Part shown: in pieces, positions 11,968 through 20,604 of the stretch
How the letters are laid out: every line of letters starts with the position of its first letter
Position numbering within the stretch: position 1 is the first letter of the stretch
Source: Congeria kusceri
Taxonomy: Eukaryota; Mollusca; Bivalvia; Myida; Dreissenidae
NCBI GenBank assembly: GCA_027627225.1
Contig: CM051028.1
Coordinates: 12,122,701-12,186,700, forward strand
DNA: 64,000 nt
Direction: 5' to 3'
Made by a program: the position numbers and the translations under genes
The notes under the pieces: generated by a model
The model's database searches: none
What the model saw: only the letters and a program-made list of their open reading frames with translations
What the model was told of the DNA's origin: nothing

Positions 11968-12495
11968 CTAACAATACCAGTTTGACTGAGTATCAGACAT
12001 AGAAATACTATTGGTATGTCCTGTCATTGCGCTCATGCTGTACGTTTCACAAACATGCTCAGTGCCAAGAATTGACTTGACGGCCATTTGTGTTTTCTCA
12101 ACGCCGTGGAAATCTATCACACCAATGATCCAACTGTGGTTGTGCGTCCAACTGTACCGTAAGTCGAATTTGCACAAGCAAGCTTTTGTTTGTAACACGT
12201 TCATTGTATATTTCTTGCAATCAGTGATCAGAAACGACCACACCGAAAAAGTATTTCTCGTGTTACAGCTGTTCATGAGGGCTTGTTGAATCTTGATTTT
12301 TCCAATATCAGTTTTTCTTACAGTTTCCTCAACAATTTCGTCAAATAGTCTCATGATCGTTTTCGTTGGTTCCATCGCAGCCTTGAGTCTTGCGTAGGTG
12401 TTGATCTGCTGCAAAATAAGTTGTCTAGTGTCTACGTCCATATGATCAATATCATTTGACAAACACGATGGTATGCTTTGTTTGCTGCTATCCAT
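11968..12495 (-). CDS. Unknown 175-residue protein
   Basis: Clean frame from the ATG at 12495 to 11968. The N-terminal half is helical and polar, and the middle contains a Cys/Trp-rich stretch (KACLCKFDLRYSWTHNHSWI). I do not recognise a family. A TATATAAG box on the minus strand at 12539-12546 lies ~45 bp upstream, in the style of the other genes of the block. It follows the IAP gene in the same direction with only 69 bp between them. Confidence 0.55.
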   Translation of the reverse strand: MDSSKQSIPSCLSNDIDHMDVDTRQLILQQINTYARLKAAMEPTKTIMRLFDEIVEETVRKTDIGKIKIQQALMNSCNTRNTFSVWSFLITDCKKYTMNVLQTKACLCKFDLRYSWTHNHSWIIGVIDFHGVEKTQMAVKSILGTEHVCETYSMSAMTGHTNSISMSDTQSNWYC

Positions 12496-12564
12496 GTCGA
12501 TAACTGCAAGAAAAATGATAATATTGTATCATGTTACACTTATATATGTTTCAGAAGGTTAATG

Positions 12565-13398
12565 TCAAACCATTTGTGACCTTATTGTCCCTTGGATATG
12601 CGATCTACACAGAGGACACCGCTCTAGCGCAGCAACGCATTGGGCGCAAACCGCGTAATGAGAACAAGGCACGATGATTATTGATAACTGCTCCTCCAAA
12701 CACACCTTGCACAATATATTGCTACGAAGGCGATTATTCTCCTCGAGCAAACTACTTACATCAAACGTACATCCGACTTCGTGTTTCTCATTACAAGACC
12801 TATTGTTTGAATTGAATGAGTCTATAATATACTTTTCATTTGAGTCGCTTTGTACATTTGCCACATAGGATTGCATGAGCACATTTTGAATGAATGCATC
12901 TCCCTGGCATTGTCGTACATGAGCACAAAATGGAAATAATTCTGCGTGCTCTTCCCAAATGTCTTTTCTTGTACCACATGATTGCAAAATAACTGAACAG
13001 TGAAAACACTTCAGGCATTTGTAACAGTTATCTAAATAAAACCCTGCTTTTGCTAACTGTATGTTAGATATTGTTTCATTAGTCCGTTCAATCCACGCCT
13101 GAAGGGAACCTATCCTTTTGAACAAGGTACAGAACTTCGGATTTCGCGGTCGCGTATCCAAAATTACACCAATGTTGTTTCGCAACTTCTGGCAAATTTC
13201 ACCGATTGTGTATTCGCGACAGTTCATATTGATTTTTTTGGAATTTATTTCTCTCTGCCTAACCAGGTTCTCACTCGATAGACGTGTCTCAATTTGATCG
13301 TTTTCACGAGTATTGCAGACAATGTTCAAGAGAAACTTCTCCAATTCACCCGTATGGGGGACTTTTGTAGTATTCGCGGCAGCCTGGTTCGTTGACAT
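12565..13398 (-). CDS. Inhibitor-of-apoptosis protein, one BIR plus C-terminal RING
   Basis: 277 residues. A BIR domain at about 90-162 has the canonical ligands C131, C134, H151 and C158 (CX2CX16HX6C). A C3HC4 RING at 230-264 has C230, C233, C245, H247, C251, C254, C261 and C264. This layout matches cellular and viral IAPs, E3 ubiquitin ligases that bind caspases or their activators and block cell death. The N-terminal 89 residues are unrecognised. Its start at 13398 faces the large glycoprotein gene across an 83-bp promoter region. No lesion seen. Confidence 0.88.
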   Translation of the reverse strand: MSTNQAAANTTKVPHTGELEKFLLNIVCNTRENDQIETRLSSENLVRQREINSKKINMNCREYTIGEICQKLRNNIGVILDTRPRNPKFCTLFKRIGSLQAWIERTNETISNIQLAKAGFYLDNCYKCLKCFHCSVILQSCGTRKDIWEEHAELFPFCAHVRQCQGDAFIQNVLMQSYVANVQSDSNEKYIIDSFNSNNRSCNEKHEVGCTFDVSSLLEENNRLRSNILCKVCLEEQLSIIIVPCSHYAVCAQCVAALERCPLCRSHIQGTIRSQMV

Positions 13399-13481
13399 AA
13401 CACTGTATAGTTAGATTATTCATTTTGCAAAAGATAAATACTTATATATGAACCATTTCTACTCGATTGACAAAACATTTT
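13399..13481. promoter_or_regulatory. Compact bidirectional promoter between IAP and glycoprotein genes
   Basis: Only 83 bp separate the two divergent ATGs. The motif CTTATATATGAA at 13441-13452 reads as TATATAAG on the minus strand and TATATATG on the plus strand, so one AT-rich core could serve both genes. This economy of space is typical of viral genomes. Use in both directions is inferred. Confidence 0.55.
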
Positions 13482-15527
13482 ATGTTCAGTATGCATGATT
13501 GTGAGTACTTTTGTGCGCTTTTACTCGTTCTTGTGGTGCAAACAAATGCGTTAGGCGGTATTAATCCGAACTTTTATGATTCGCAATGTTTTACGCCATT
13601 AAATGAAAAGTCGATCGATGTTACCAATGGTTCGTTTTACATTTTGATTAACGTAACATACGATTATATTTCACTGTACGATGATATCAAAGACAATTTA
13701 CACTTTTTCAATCGATGGATTAGTAATCCAGAGCTGGGTTTCGAGGCTCACGAGTTAGAAGCGAGATGCAAAACGATTGGCTTACCTAGATGTCCAAACA
13801 AGAGAGAAGCTTATTCGAAACCAGAATACCGTGTGATTAACGGTTTTAGGTCGAACGGAATTGTCTTTGTATACGAATTACCCAGTCTTGCTGTAAAAAT
13901 GGCAATTGAACCGAAAACGTACTCAATGAGACAATTGGTAGAATCAGTGTATACCGAAATTTCGGCACACGCGTGGATACCATTGTTAACGTATAACTTT
14001 TCATTGACCTATAATGGGAGTAAGGTTTGTGCGAATGGTGTGTTGGGTCAGGCTAACATCCGATTTAACGGAAAATTGTGTTCATCGTTAGGTACTTGGT
14101 GCGATAAAGATATAAGTGGACAATGGGTCTTGGGATTAAATGAAGCGTTTACGGTCATAAAAGAAGCATACCTTACGCAAAGAGTGAATGATTTGGCACT
14201 CTATAATTACGTGAAAACTGTCGAGCTCGAAAGAAACCCTTACGAATACTCGGGTTTACGAGAAAACATTCAACAAGTGAATCGCGAAATCGCAGACATA
14301 AGAAACGTGTTACAAAATCTGGAAAGCGATGACTATTCCGACGATGAGTATTACGATGATGATTTAGAGAACAAGAAGGCAGATGAAGATGTTCCTGTTT
14401 TGGAGCACCCATGGGCCCGTAAAGGGAAAACAAATGATGATTTAGAGAAAAAGAAGGCAGATGAAACTGTTCCTGTTTTGGAGCACCCATCGGGGAAAAC
14501 AAACTTTACCGTTATAGCGATTCAGAAAAATATTGACCAACGATTGAACGCTATCAACGACACAATCATAAAGCATAAAGCTGTTTCAAACAATAGCAAT
14601 AACACAGTTGCTGAAACATCGACTTATGGTCTGCAAAACTGCTACTGTCTCACATGCAATCAATCTACTACTGTCGGTAAAATGCACAACGGTCTGTGTT
14701 ATTTCATCAACTTAGATCCAACGTTCAAGGTTCTAACAGCGAAACACACTTCGCCTTTCAAAGAATACGAACCGTTGATTATCGACGAACAGTCAGATTC
14801 GCTCAGCGCGTTACATAAACAAGTGAGTAACGAAATTATTCTGTCCCAAAAGGCCTCATCATATCAACTCATCGTGTACAGCACCAGAGATGGCAATTCC
14901 GTGGAAGCAAAATGTAAATCGTTGTTCAATAGAAAATACCAGGTAAGCGAATGCGATAGAAAGGCACACGCTGTACTTATAGCGAAAGAAGACCATTTCA
15001 AACAAGTTCAGCCGCTACCATGGCCCGAGGTTACATATTGTCATGTTGGTGCTGTTAAAGCGAGCAGCGGCAAATGTTTTCGAATAGATGCCAACTGTTC
15101 GATTGCAAATATTGCTAGCGTTAGCGACGTAGATGACGATGTGGTTTCGTATTTAGTGAGCATTACTCAAAGCACTGCGCAAAATATGACTGAGGCTAAA
15201 TTTCAGATCAAAAACATAGATGATGGCCTTGCAACAAGCGATCACTTTGTTGTATATTCAAGCAATGTAGCGACAGATCGCGGACAGGAATGCACTTACG
15301 TTGATATGAGAACTAAGACTATTGCAGTGGAAACGTGCAAAAATCGTCCTATGCTTTGCGAGGTTATATTTGCCAAAACGACTACAGATATCAAACCGGG
15401 ACTGAGAAAGCTAACATTTTGGGAAACCGTAGCTGTAAGCGTTGGTGGTTTTATTTTGCTTGTTGTGGCTGCAGTTGCCTTCATACTCGCCTTGCATAGC
15501 ATAGCCCGAAAGAACGAAATGTTATAA
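13482..15527 (+). CDS. Large type I membrane glycoprotein (paralogue family member 1)
   Basis: 681 residues from the ATG at 13482. A signal peptide (MFSMHDCEYFCALLLVLVV) and a C-terminal hydrophobic anchor around residues 650-672, followed by a short basic tail, predict a type I membrane protein with a large, Asn-glycosylated ectodomain. The second half carries Cys-rich modules (YGLQNCYCLTC; ECTYVDMRTK ... CEV) shared with the disrupted gene at 19520-20569. The first half resembles the disrupted gene at 20605-21335. A short acidic repeat lies between the halves. No domain family recognised; a virion or cell-surface role is inferred. Confidence 0.65.
   Translation: MFSMHDCEYFCALLLVLVVQTNALGGINPNFYDSQCFTPLNEKSIDVTNGSFYILINVTYDYISLYDDIKDNLHFFNRWISNPELGFEAHELEARCKTIGLPRCPNKREAYSKPEYRVINGFRSNGIVFVYELPSLAVKMAIEPKTYSMRQLVESVYTEISAHAWIPLLTYNFSLTYNGSKVCANGVLGQANIRFNGKLCSSLGTWCDKDISGQWVLGLNEAFTVIKEAYLTQRVNDLALYNYVKTVELERNPYEYSGLRENIQQVNREIADIRNVLQNLESDDYSDDEYYDDDLENKKADEDVPVLEHPWARKGKTNDDLEKKKADETVPVLEHPSGKTNFTVIAIQKNIDQRLNAINDTIIKHKAVSNNSNNTVAETSTYGLQNCYCLTCNQSTTVGKMHNGLCYFINLDPTFKVLTAKHTSPFKEYEPLIIDEQSDSLSALHKQVSNEIILSQKASSYQLIVYSTRDGNSVEAKCKSLFNRKYQVSECDRKAHAVLIAKEDHFKQVQPLPWPEVTYCHVGAVKASSGKCFRIDANCSIANIASVSDVDDDVVSYLVSITQSTAQNMTEAKFQIKNIDDGLATSDHFVVYSSNVATDRGQECTYVDMRTKTIAVETCKNRPMLCEVIFAKTTTDIKPGLRKLTFWETVAVSVGGFILLVVAAVAFILALHSIARKNEML
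14358..14513 (+). repeat. Two 78-bp tandem units inside the glycoprotein gene
   Basis: In-frame duplication starting at 14358 and 14436, each encoding DDLE-KKAD-VPVLEHP. The units are nearly identical and keep the frame. They lie in the acidic hinge between the two halves of the protein. Confidence 0.85.
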
Positions 15528-15549
15528 ACGTTTGAAACTATATACCTTG

Positions 15550-15924
15550 ATGTTTGTTTCTATTTTATCACATCTCACAATGACTTCTTATCACGATATG
15601 TACACTTTGGAAGTGATAGGCAGCAACGCCGACACGATGGAATTTGCGGTACAAATACGCAAAGATGTTAGCGTTTCGATAAATGAGCACGAATTGCTCG
15701 AAAGTGTCTTCGAAACAATGTTTGACGATGTGGAAGACATGAACATTTTCGAGTTTGATTTGACGGTGGAATTTTCTTTCGCGAATGGTTCACAAACTTT
15801 ACAGCTCAAGCATGTCGATATGTTAACGTGTTCGTGGTTTGACATTTTGTTTGCAATGGAAGAACAGGGAATTGTTTTCAGCTTGCCAGCTGACCTTCGT
15901 GTCTGGTTGTTAAAAATCCTATAA
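15550..15924 (+). CDS. Small unknown protein, possibly secreted
   Basis: About 124 residues if the ATG at 15550 is used, or 114 from the ATG at 15580. The longer form begins with a weak hydrophobic leader (MFVSILSHLTMTSY) that could be a signal peptide. The rest alternates acidic and hydrophobic residues (FETMFDDVEDMNIFEFDL) with no cysteine pattern. It starts 22 bp after the glycoprotein stop, so the two may share a promoter. An AATAAA lies near 15935. No family recognised. Confidence 0.5.
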   Translation: MFVSILSHLTMTSYHDMYTLEVIGSNADTMEFAVQIRKDVSVSINEHELLESVFETMFDDVEDMNIFEFDLTVEFSFANGSQTLQLKHVDMLTCSWFDILFAMEEQGIVFSLPADLRVWLLKIL

Positions 15925-15974
15925 ACGTTATTTCAAATAAACTGTTATCACCCTTATACTTCGTTTTTGTTGTT

Positions 15975-16388
15975 ATGGAATACAAGGTTCAACCATGCAA
16001 CAGCGAGCGCTGCACTTTATGTTCTCAGCTAAAGAGTGGCAATAGTTTTCAGTTCAATTGCGGGTTTGTGTACATGGTGGAAGACGGAGAGAATCTATCT
16101 TGTAAGTCGAAAGACGTTATATATGTTTTGAAGTGCAACACTTGTAGTGGCGAGTACATTGGGGAAACTGTAAACCTGAGACGACGCATTCATACGCACA
16201 ACTCTCACATTCGCACGGAGCAACACTTTTGTCGAGCGACTGATCATTTGATTGAGTGTGGGAAGCACTTGTGCGACGTGAAAGAGCGCTTTACTGTGTT
16301 TCTGTTGGAGACTGTGAGAGACAAGTATGTACGTAAAGCAAAAGAGGCGTACTACATTAGGTTGTTCAGACCAATGATGAACAAGTGA
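15975..16388 (+). CDS. Stand-alone GIY-YIG endonuclease-like protein of Penelope type
   Basis: 137 residues. An N-terminal zinc-type motif C8-x4-C13-x2-C16 is followed by VIYVLKCNTCSGEYIGET (residues 48-65), an LRRRI basic helix, a histidine-rich loop and a glutamate at 124 (AKEAYYIRLF). The CxxC between the IY and YIG elements plus the upstream cysteines match the GIY-YIG nuclease of Penelope-like retroelements. Here it stands alone, with no reverse transcriptase. GIY-YIG enzymes nick DNA. Free-standing versions occur in some large DNA viruses. Its role could be DNA recombination or repair. The fold call is good; catalytic activity is inferred. Confidence 0.72.
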   Translation: MEYKVQPCNSERCTLCSQLKSGNSFQFNCGFVYMVEDGENLSCKSKDVIYVLKCNTCSGEYIGETVNLRRRIHTHNSHIRTEQHFCRATDHLIECGKHLCDVKERFTVFLLETVRDKYVRKAKEAYYIRLFRPMMNK

Positions 16389-16463
16389 ACTTGTTTTCTT
16401 ATATTTTTCGTATTTATATCTGAGTATCTGTCATTTCAAGTACACTCACTCACTCTTACTACA

Positions 16464-17075
16464 ATGGCACAGCAACAGCTTACATTCAGTTACGGTAGGA
16501 AAATGCAAAACCGAGAACGTATTCAAGAATTCACTAACACAATACTTCAGCACGGCGTAAGAAGCAATATGGTTTCTGAGGTTGAGCCTGGTGTATTCAT
16601 GTCACCAGACGATACAATGAAGTTAGACGACCTATCTGCCAAACTGAAACAGATCGATGCTAAACTCACTCAGTATAAAAACCTGAAAGTGAGAACACAG
16701 CATCTCATCAAGGGTATCAAGAAAACAAAAAATCTGCGTGATGATGTAGTGAAAACTGCTTACGCTAACGTCTTCAATATGATTCCCATCGATGTGCTCA
16801 ACGACATACTCGAAAGCAGTTCGGGGGAAGATAAAGACATTTTTGCTTTAATCGAAAGAATAAAATCTACCAAGGTTCAGGAGAAGCGTAACTATGCTGA
16901 CATCGATGTCTCAGATACAGAAATGTCGGATACGCTGAACGATGATGAACAGCAAATCATGAACGCTCTGGCTGCCAAACGAAAACGTAAAACTGGGGTG
17001 AAGAAAGCTGTCAAGAAACAGAAAAAAGAAACACCTATGCTCAGTGATTTGGAAATGAGCGACGAGGACCAATGA
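16464..17075 (+). CDS. Unknown nuclear-type protein with coiled coil and basic tail
   Basis: 203 residues from the ATG at 16464. Residues ~50-95 form a probable coiled coil (DDLSAKLKQIDAKLTQYKNL). A long helical region follows, and the tail holds acidic DTEMSD / DLEMSDEDQ motifs flanking a basic run (KRKRKTGVKKAVKKQKK) that looks like a nuclear localisation signal. The two similar Asp-Ser motifs may be phosphorylation sites. No family recognised. The mRNA start is probably near CATTTCAAG (16433), about 30 nt before the ATG. Confidence 0.55.
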   Translation: MAQQQLTFSYGRKMQNRERIQEFTNTILQHGVRSNMVSEVEPGVFMSPDDTMKLDDLSAKLKQIDAKLTQYKNLKVRTQHLIKGIKKTKNLRDDVVKTAYANVFNMIPIDVLNDILESSSGEDKDIFALIERIKSTKVQEKRNYADIDVSDTEMSDTLNDDEQQIMNALAAKRKRKTGVKKAVKKQKKETPMLSDLEMSDEDQ

Positions 17076-17186
17076 CTACGTTTTTGCAATATTGTATGAT
17101 AGATGCTTGTTCTGTATGGTGTTTTTTGGTATATGTGGTAGAAATAAATTGTATACTTGAACTGTACTCTATTTGTTGCGTTATCA

Positions 17187-17768
17187 ATGGATATCGAAGA
17201 GATTTTGATTGACGAAGATGAACAGTTAGCTCAAAACACATACTTATTTCACCCATATTCTCGCCAACACAAAGAATGTTCACTATTCATTTATCAGTAC
17301 ATAACAGAATACGAAGAGCAAATACGCACTTTTGAAAACAAACTTGCAAACGTCAACTCTAAACTCGGTTGTGGTATTCAAACTTGTTTTACAATGGTCC
17401 TTAATGAGTTCAAAGACGACGAACGCATGTCGCTGTTTAGGACATTGACACCGAGCGAGATTACAAGTCATTTCGATTCTGTGTTTGGGGATCCAATGTG
17501 TGGTTACAACAGATTGAAAGCTTACAATTTCTTTTCTCTATTTGACGAAAGTACAGTTAACAATTCTGCATACATCAGCTTCATATATGATACGTATAAG
17601 CATTCGAGAAACACCTCGCTTTGTCCTTACTCGCTTTTAGGCGTATACGTTTTCTTGGTCATGATAAATACTATCGGTGGTGATGCCCAATTGAAAAAGA
17701 AGCACGACTTTTTGTGGATGTTCAACTGTCTCTGTAATCATAAGATACGATTTGACAAATTGCGTTAA
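17187..17768 (+). CDS. Unknown 193-residue protein
   Basis: Begins at the ATG at 17187 (MDIEEILIDEDEQ), the first in-frame ATG. Predominantly helical, with a hydrophobic segment near the C-terminus (YSLLGVYVFLVMINTIGG) that could be a core helix or a membrane helix. The overall size and a central hydrophobic helix are reminiscent of Bcl-2-fold proteins, but I see no clear BH motif, so I do not assign it. It follows the 16464-17075 gene in the same direction. Confidence 0.5.
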   Translation: MDIEEILIDEDEQLAQNTYLFHPYSRQHKECSLFIYQYITEYEEQIRTFENKLANVNSKLGCGIQTCFTMVLNEFKDDERMSLFRTLTPSEITSHFDSVFGDPMCGYNRLKAYNFFSLFDESTVNNSAYISFIYDTYKHSRNTSLCPYSLLGVYVFLVMINTIGGDAQLKKKHDFLWMFNCLCNHKIRFDKLR

Positions 17769-17780
17769 GGCAAACATTTA

Positions 17781-17841
17781 TATAAAAGGCACATTTTGGG
17801 AAAAAATGTCAAACCAATCGCATAAACCATGTCCACTGTAA
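17781..17841 (+). promoter_or_regulatory. TATA box and overlapping upstream ORF before the 17829 gene
   Basis: TATAAAAGG begins at 17781. Twenty-five bases later an ATG at 17806 opens an 11-codon frame that ends at the TAA at 17839-17841, overlapping the main ATG at 17829. If the mRNA starts upstream of 17806, this upstream ORF would lower translation of the main gene. If it starts downstream, it is irrelevant. Confidence 0.4.
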
Positions 17842-18452
17842 ACGTTAAAGATATTCATCGTGTCACTGACACCGAAGCTACGAATCGCTTGTTCACCAAA
17901 CTCAAGTATGATGTTGGCATTCAAATCACTTCGAAGCTTATTAACTCGCTTAAACAAAGCAAGGACAGGGTTGTGTTCTATGTGGGCAAAGATCAAAGGT
18001 CTTATCCAGCAGCACTAGTTAAAATGTTCACAAACGTTAAAACAAACCATGTCAAGATTACCAACTACAGTGTTCAAGAACTGATGAACGTTTTCGAAAT
18101 TCTCATGAACCTAGCTGATTATCAATGTAACGGTCTCACACAGGACTACACGGACTGGCAGTCAATAGCTAGTCTAGTTAATATGATTGAACTCGCCGAG
18201 TACCTTGGCATGACAGAAGTGGCTATGTTTCTTAAACGTATACCACAACTGCTTACGTTTCACAACAAAAACGCGTATGATAACGAACTGCTTAGAAGAG
18301 AAAACGAGTCAAAAGAGAATCTACAACCTCAGTCCATCAACGAACCTAGCGAAAACGATGGTAAACGTGCAAGATCTAGGAAACGAAGCTTTACAAAGGT
18401 GTTCAGTAGAAGTCTGAGCCGTAAGCGCAGAGATGAAAATGTTATGTCATGA
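17829..18452 (+). CDS. BTB/POZ-like protein with Ser/Arg-basic tail
   Basis: 207 residues. The central part (RSYPAALVKMFTNVK ... YSVQELMNVFEILMNLADY ... LVNMIELAEYLGM, residues ~57-135) has the order of elements of a BTB/POZ or SKP1-like fold, namely buried strand, FEILL-type helix and a final N-x-x-x-x-LAEYL helix. The tail is rich in Arg, Lys and Ser (RARSRKRSFTKVFSRSLSRKRR), likely a nuclear signal. BTB proteins often recruit cullin-3 ubiquitin ligases, which would fit the RING and IAP genes around it. The BTB call is tentative. AATAAA at about 18477. Confidence 0.45.
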   Translation: MSTVNVKDIHRVTDTEATNRLFTKLKYDVGIQITSKLINSLKQSKDRVVFYVGKDQRSYPAALVKMFTNVKTNHVKITNYSVQELMNVFEILMNLADYQCNGLTQDYTDWQSIASLVNMIELAEYLGMTEVAMFLKRIPQLLTFHNKNAYDNELLRRENESKENLQPQSINEPSENDGKRARSRKRSFTKVFSRSLSRKRRDENVMS

Positions 18453-18585
18453 TTGTTGTATGTTATTGAATGTTCGAATAAACTTGATCAAACTGTAAAT
18501 TACTGTGTTTGTTTTTTACTAGGTTACGATACAAAAACCCAACACATCAATACATTTTCATATATGTTTTATTGCTACAAACAGG

Positions 18586-18774
18586 TTATTGATCTACAAT
18601 ATCTGTTATGTCAATGTCAAATTTTACTGGTGGGCGATAGCAGCAGCCATCCTCTCGAAATGCTACAATGATTTCTTCTACCGCTTCCTTGCACTCGTTC
18701 CGTATCTGTCTCGTTGATAACCACCAGTGAAGTTCTTGCAGATAGAATAACGATATGAATGCCGTGATGATCAT
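18586..18774 (-). CDS. Small protein overlapping an upstream mini-gene
   Basis: 62 residues from the ATG at 18774. It starts with a hydrophobic, aromatic stretch (MIITAFISLFYLQELHWWL) and ends in an acidic tail. Its ATG shares bases with the stop of the preceding 40-codon frame (ATGA overlap). Unknown family. Support comes mainly from its position behind a TATA-driven mini-gene. Confidence 0.35.
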   Translation of the reverse strand: MIITAFISLFYLQELHWWLSTRQIRNECKEAVEEIIVAFREDGCCYRPPVKFDIDITDIVDQ

Positions 18775-18893
18775 GACTTCTTCTTCTTCTTATTGTCAAC
18801 AGGACGTTTTAAACGGTCCCAAATTGGATCTGGTTTTCTTTCTTCCAGTATCGATTTGGTTAGTAATATGACGAGAAAGAGATTCACAAACAT
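18771..18893 (-). CDS. 40-residue membrane-anchored or secreted micro-protein
   Basis: From the ATG at 18893: an N-terminal hydrophobic segment (MFVNLFLVILLTKSI), then a charged region ending in five lysines. The TGA at 18773-18771 overlaps the ATG of the next frame. A TATATAAG box near 18949-18956 on the minus strand lies ~60 bp upstream. The gene is short, so coding is plausible but not proven. Confidence 0.35.
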   Translation of the reverse strand: MFVNLFLVILLTKSILEERKPDPIWDRLKRPVDNKKKKKS

Positions 18894-19047
18894 GTGCAAA
18901 CGTTTGAGTGGTCAGCGCAGATATGAGTGAGTGAAGCTGAACACGAAGCTTATATACGCCAGTTTTATAACTAAAGCAATATAGTTAGTTTTCTGTTATA
19001 GCCAACTAGAAAGTGAAAAACTCATTTGGTTTGTTTTGTCTTTTTAT

Positions 19048-19470
19048 TCAACTATGCATACAATAATCAACAAGTGAATTCCAATGACCAGGTTGTTTTG
19101 CAACCCAATCAGAAAACCTATACATTTGAAACATATCTTGAACCTTCACCAAATGATAGTAGCTTTCTGCATTGTATTTCGATAGTTCGCGTACAATTGC
19201 AGATAACATGACAAACACAGTCAAAAATGCATTCCAACTCAAACCATATTTCAGTTTTTGCATCAGCAATTCAGAAAAATACTCGACATCTAACATAGCC
19301 ATCTCTAACTCATATCTTGTAAGCACATGCTGTATTACAGTTCTGTCTACATGCATTGTCACACATTCAACAATGTCACAAAGTGTTTCAGTCGTATCAT
19401 CAAACTGCCTTTCTTGCAAGTAGTTGGCTACCATCGCAGCTATAAATTCGCAGCTGAACATTGTTCGCAT
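19048..19470 (-). CDS. Bcl-2-like anti-apoptotic protein
   Basis: 140 residues from the ATG at 19470; the nine bases before it contain no ATG. Residues 75-88 (YGLSWNAFLTVFVM) resemble a BH1 motif, with Trp-Asn where family members have Asn-Trp-Gly-Arg, and 121-135 (DWVAKQPGHWNSLVD) match the BH2 pattern of W-x6-GxW followed by a hydrophobic helix. The helix at 54-72 could be the BH3 region. There is no clear C-terminal membrane anchor. Viral Bcl-2 homologues sequester pro-apoptotic BH3 proteins at mitochondria. Next to several IAP genes this fits an anti-apoptosis set. The motif match is good, but overall divergence is high. Confidence 0.6.
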   Translation of the reverse strand: MRTMFSCEFIAAMVANYLQERQFDDTTETLCDIVECVTMHVDRTVIQHVLTRYELEMAMLDVEYFSELLMQKLKYGLSWNAFLTVFVMLSAIVRELSKYNAESYYHLVKVQDMFQMYRFSDWVAKQPGHWNSLVDYCMHS

Positions 19471-19519
19471 AATGTACAAACTAACTGAAAACAGGTATGA
19501 TGTTGAATATTATACTAAC

Positions 19520-20569
19520 TTAAGCGCTCTCTGGTGGAACACGGTTTTGTACACGACGATTATGAAATCCTTGTAGAGCAAACACAATAACTATAACAAT
19601 AACCAAAGAAACAATCACACACGCAAACGCAGCAAACACTAGCCAAACGCTGTTGGGTCGAGATTCATCCAAACTAGGTACACTGGGCTGCTTCTTATCG
19701 GGTTGTTGAATGATTTGACAGAGGGTTTGTTTTGTTGTACAATTCTGGTAGGATATCGCTTTTACAGCCACATCGATGTACAAGCAACTTCTATTCTCGT
19801 TAAATGATACTCGCGAAAACACCAAGGCGTAGTAGTTCAAGTGAAGCGTTTCGTTTAGATCGCCAATTTTGAACATCAAGTCTCTAGACAACACATCGAC
19901 TGAAGTGTCTTGGGTTCTACTTATAAGATAGTCAAATGCGTTAATAAAATCGGCTTCTGTTTCTAGCGTCGCTGGAGAACATTGGTCGTCTTCTTCGACA
20001 ACGAAACATGTTTTAGGCGATGTTATAGATGCAGCTGCGTTCTTATGAAATGCACATTCCCTGTACGAAGGTGTTTCAAATGGTGGTAGTGTAGCAAACT
20101 CTCCTTCAGTAGCTTTTAACAACGCTACAATAGTTGAGTCGCATGAAATGAGCATATATTTTCGCTTGAACAAATGAACGCATTTAGCTTCATTTTGATC
20201 AAAGAACAGAGCCATTTTGATAGAACGTTCAACGTTTGTCAAGACCAGTTCATTGCTGACTTGATTGAAAATTGTTTGTAAATGAGCGTCTCCGTCTCCA
20301 AAAATGACCTAATCGTACTCGTTATAGTCAGTGCTGTTGTCGCTTTCACCAACCTTTACTGGCGATGAATATGTTTTACTGACTACAAATTGCTGTTCCG
20401 TACTGAGAAAGTAGCAAGCGCCATCGTATATTTTACCAATGGTTTTACTTGGGTCGCAGTTATTACAGTAACAATTTTGTAGACCGTACGAAGAAACCAT
20501 TTGAACCCTTGAGTCAGCGCTAGCAACTATGAACAGACATACAATGATAAACAACCGCATGCTTGCCAT
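19520..20569 (-). pseudogene. Type I membrane glycoprotein (family member 2) with an internal TAG
   Basis: From the ATG at 20569 the frame gives a signal peptide (MASMRLFIIVCLFIVASA) and a Cys-rich module (YGLQNCYCNNC) before a TAG at 20311-20309. The same frame is then open to 19520, with similarity to the large glycoprotein resuming right after the stop and ending in a transmembrane segment and a short basic tail. The two parts are in phase, so one nonsense codon is the only lesion seen. It corresponds to the C-terminal half of the 13482-15527 protein. TATAAAAATG lies near 20594. Function unknown; surface or virion role inferred. Confidence 0.7.
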
Positions 20570-20604
20570 TAAAAGAATCCAGATACACTCATTTTTATAT
20601 GTCT

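Noticed and set aside
17187..17768. A second Bcl-2 homologue
   Set aside because: Helical content fits, but no BH1 or BH2 motif is visible, so it stays unknown.
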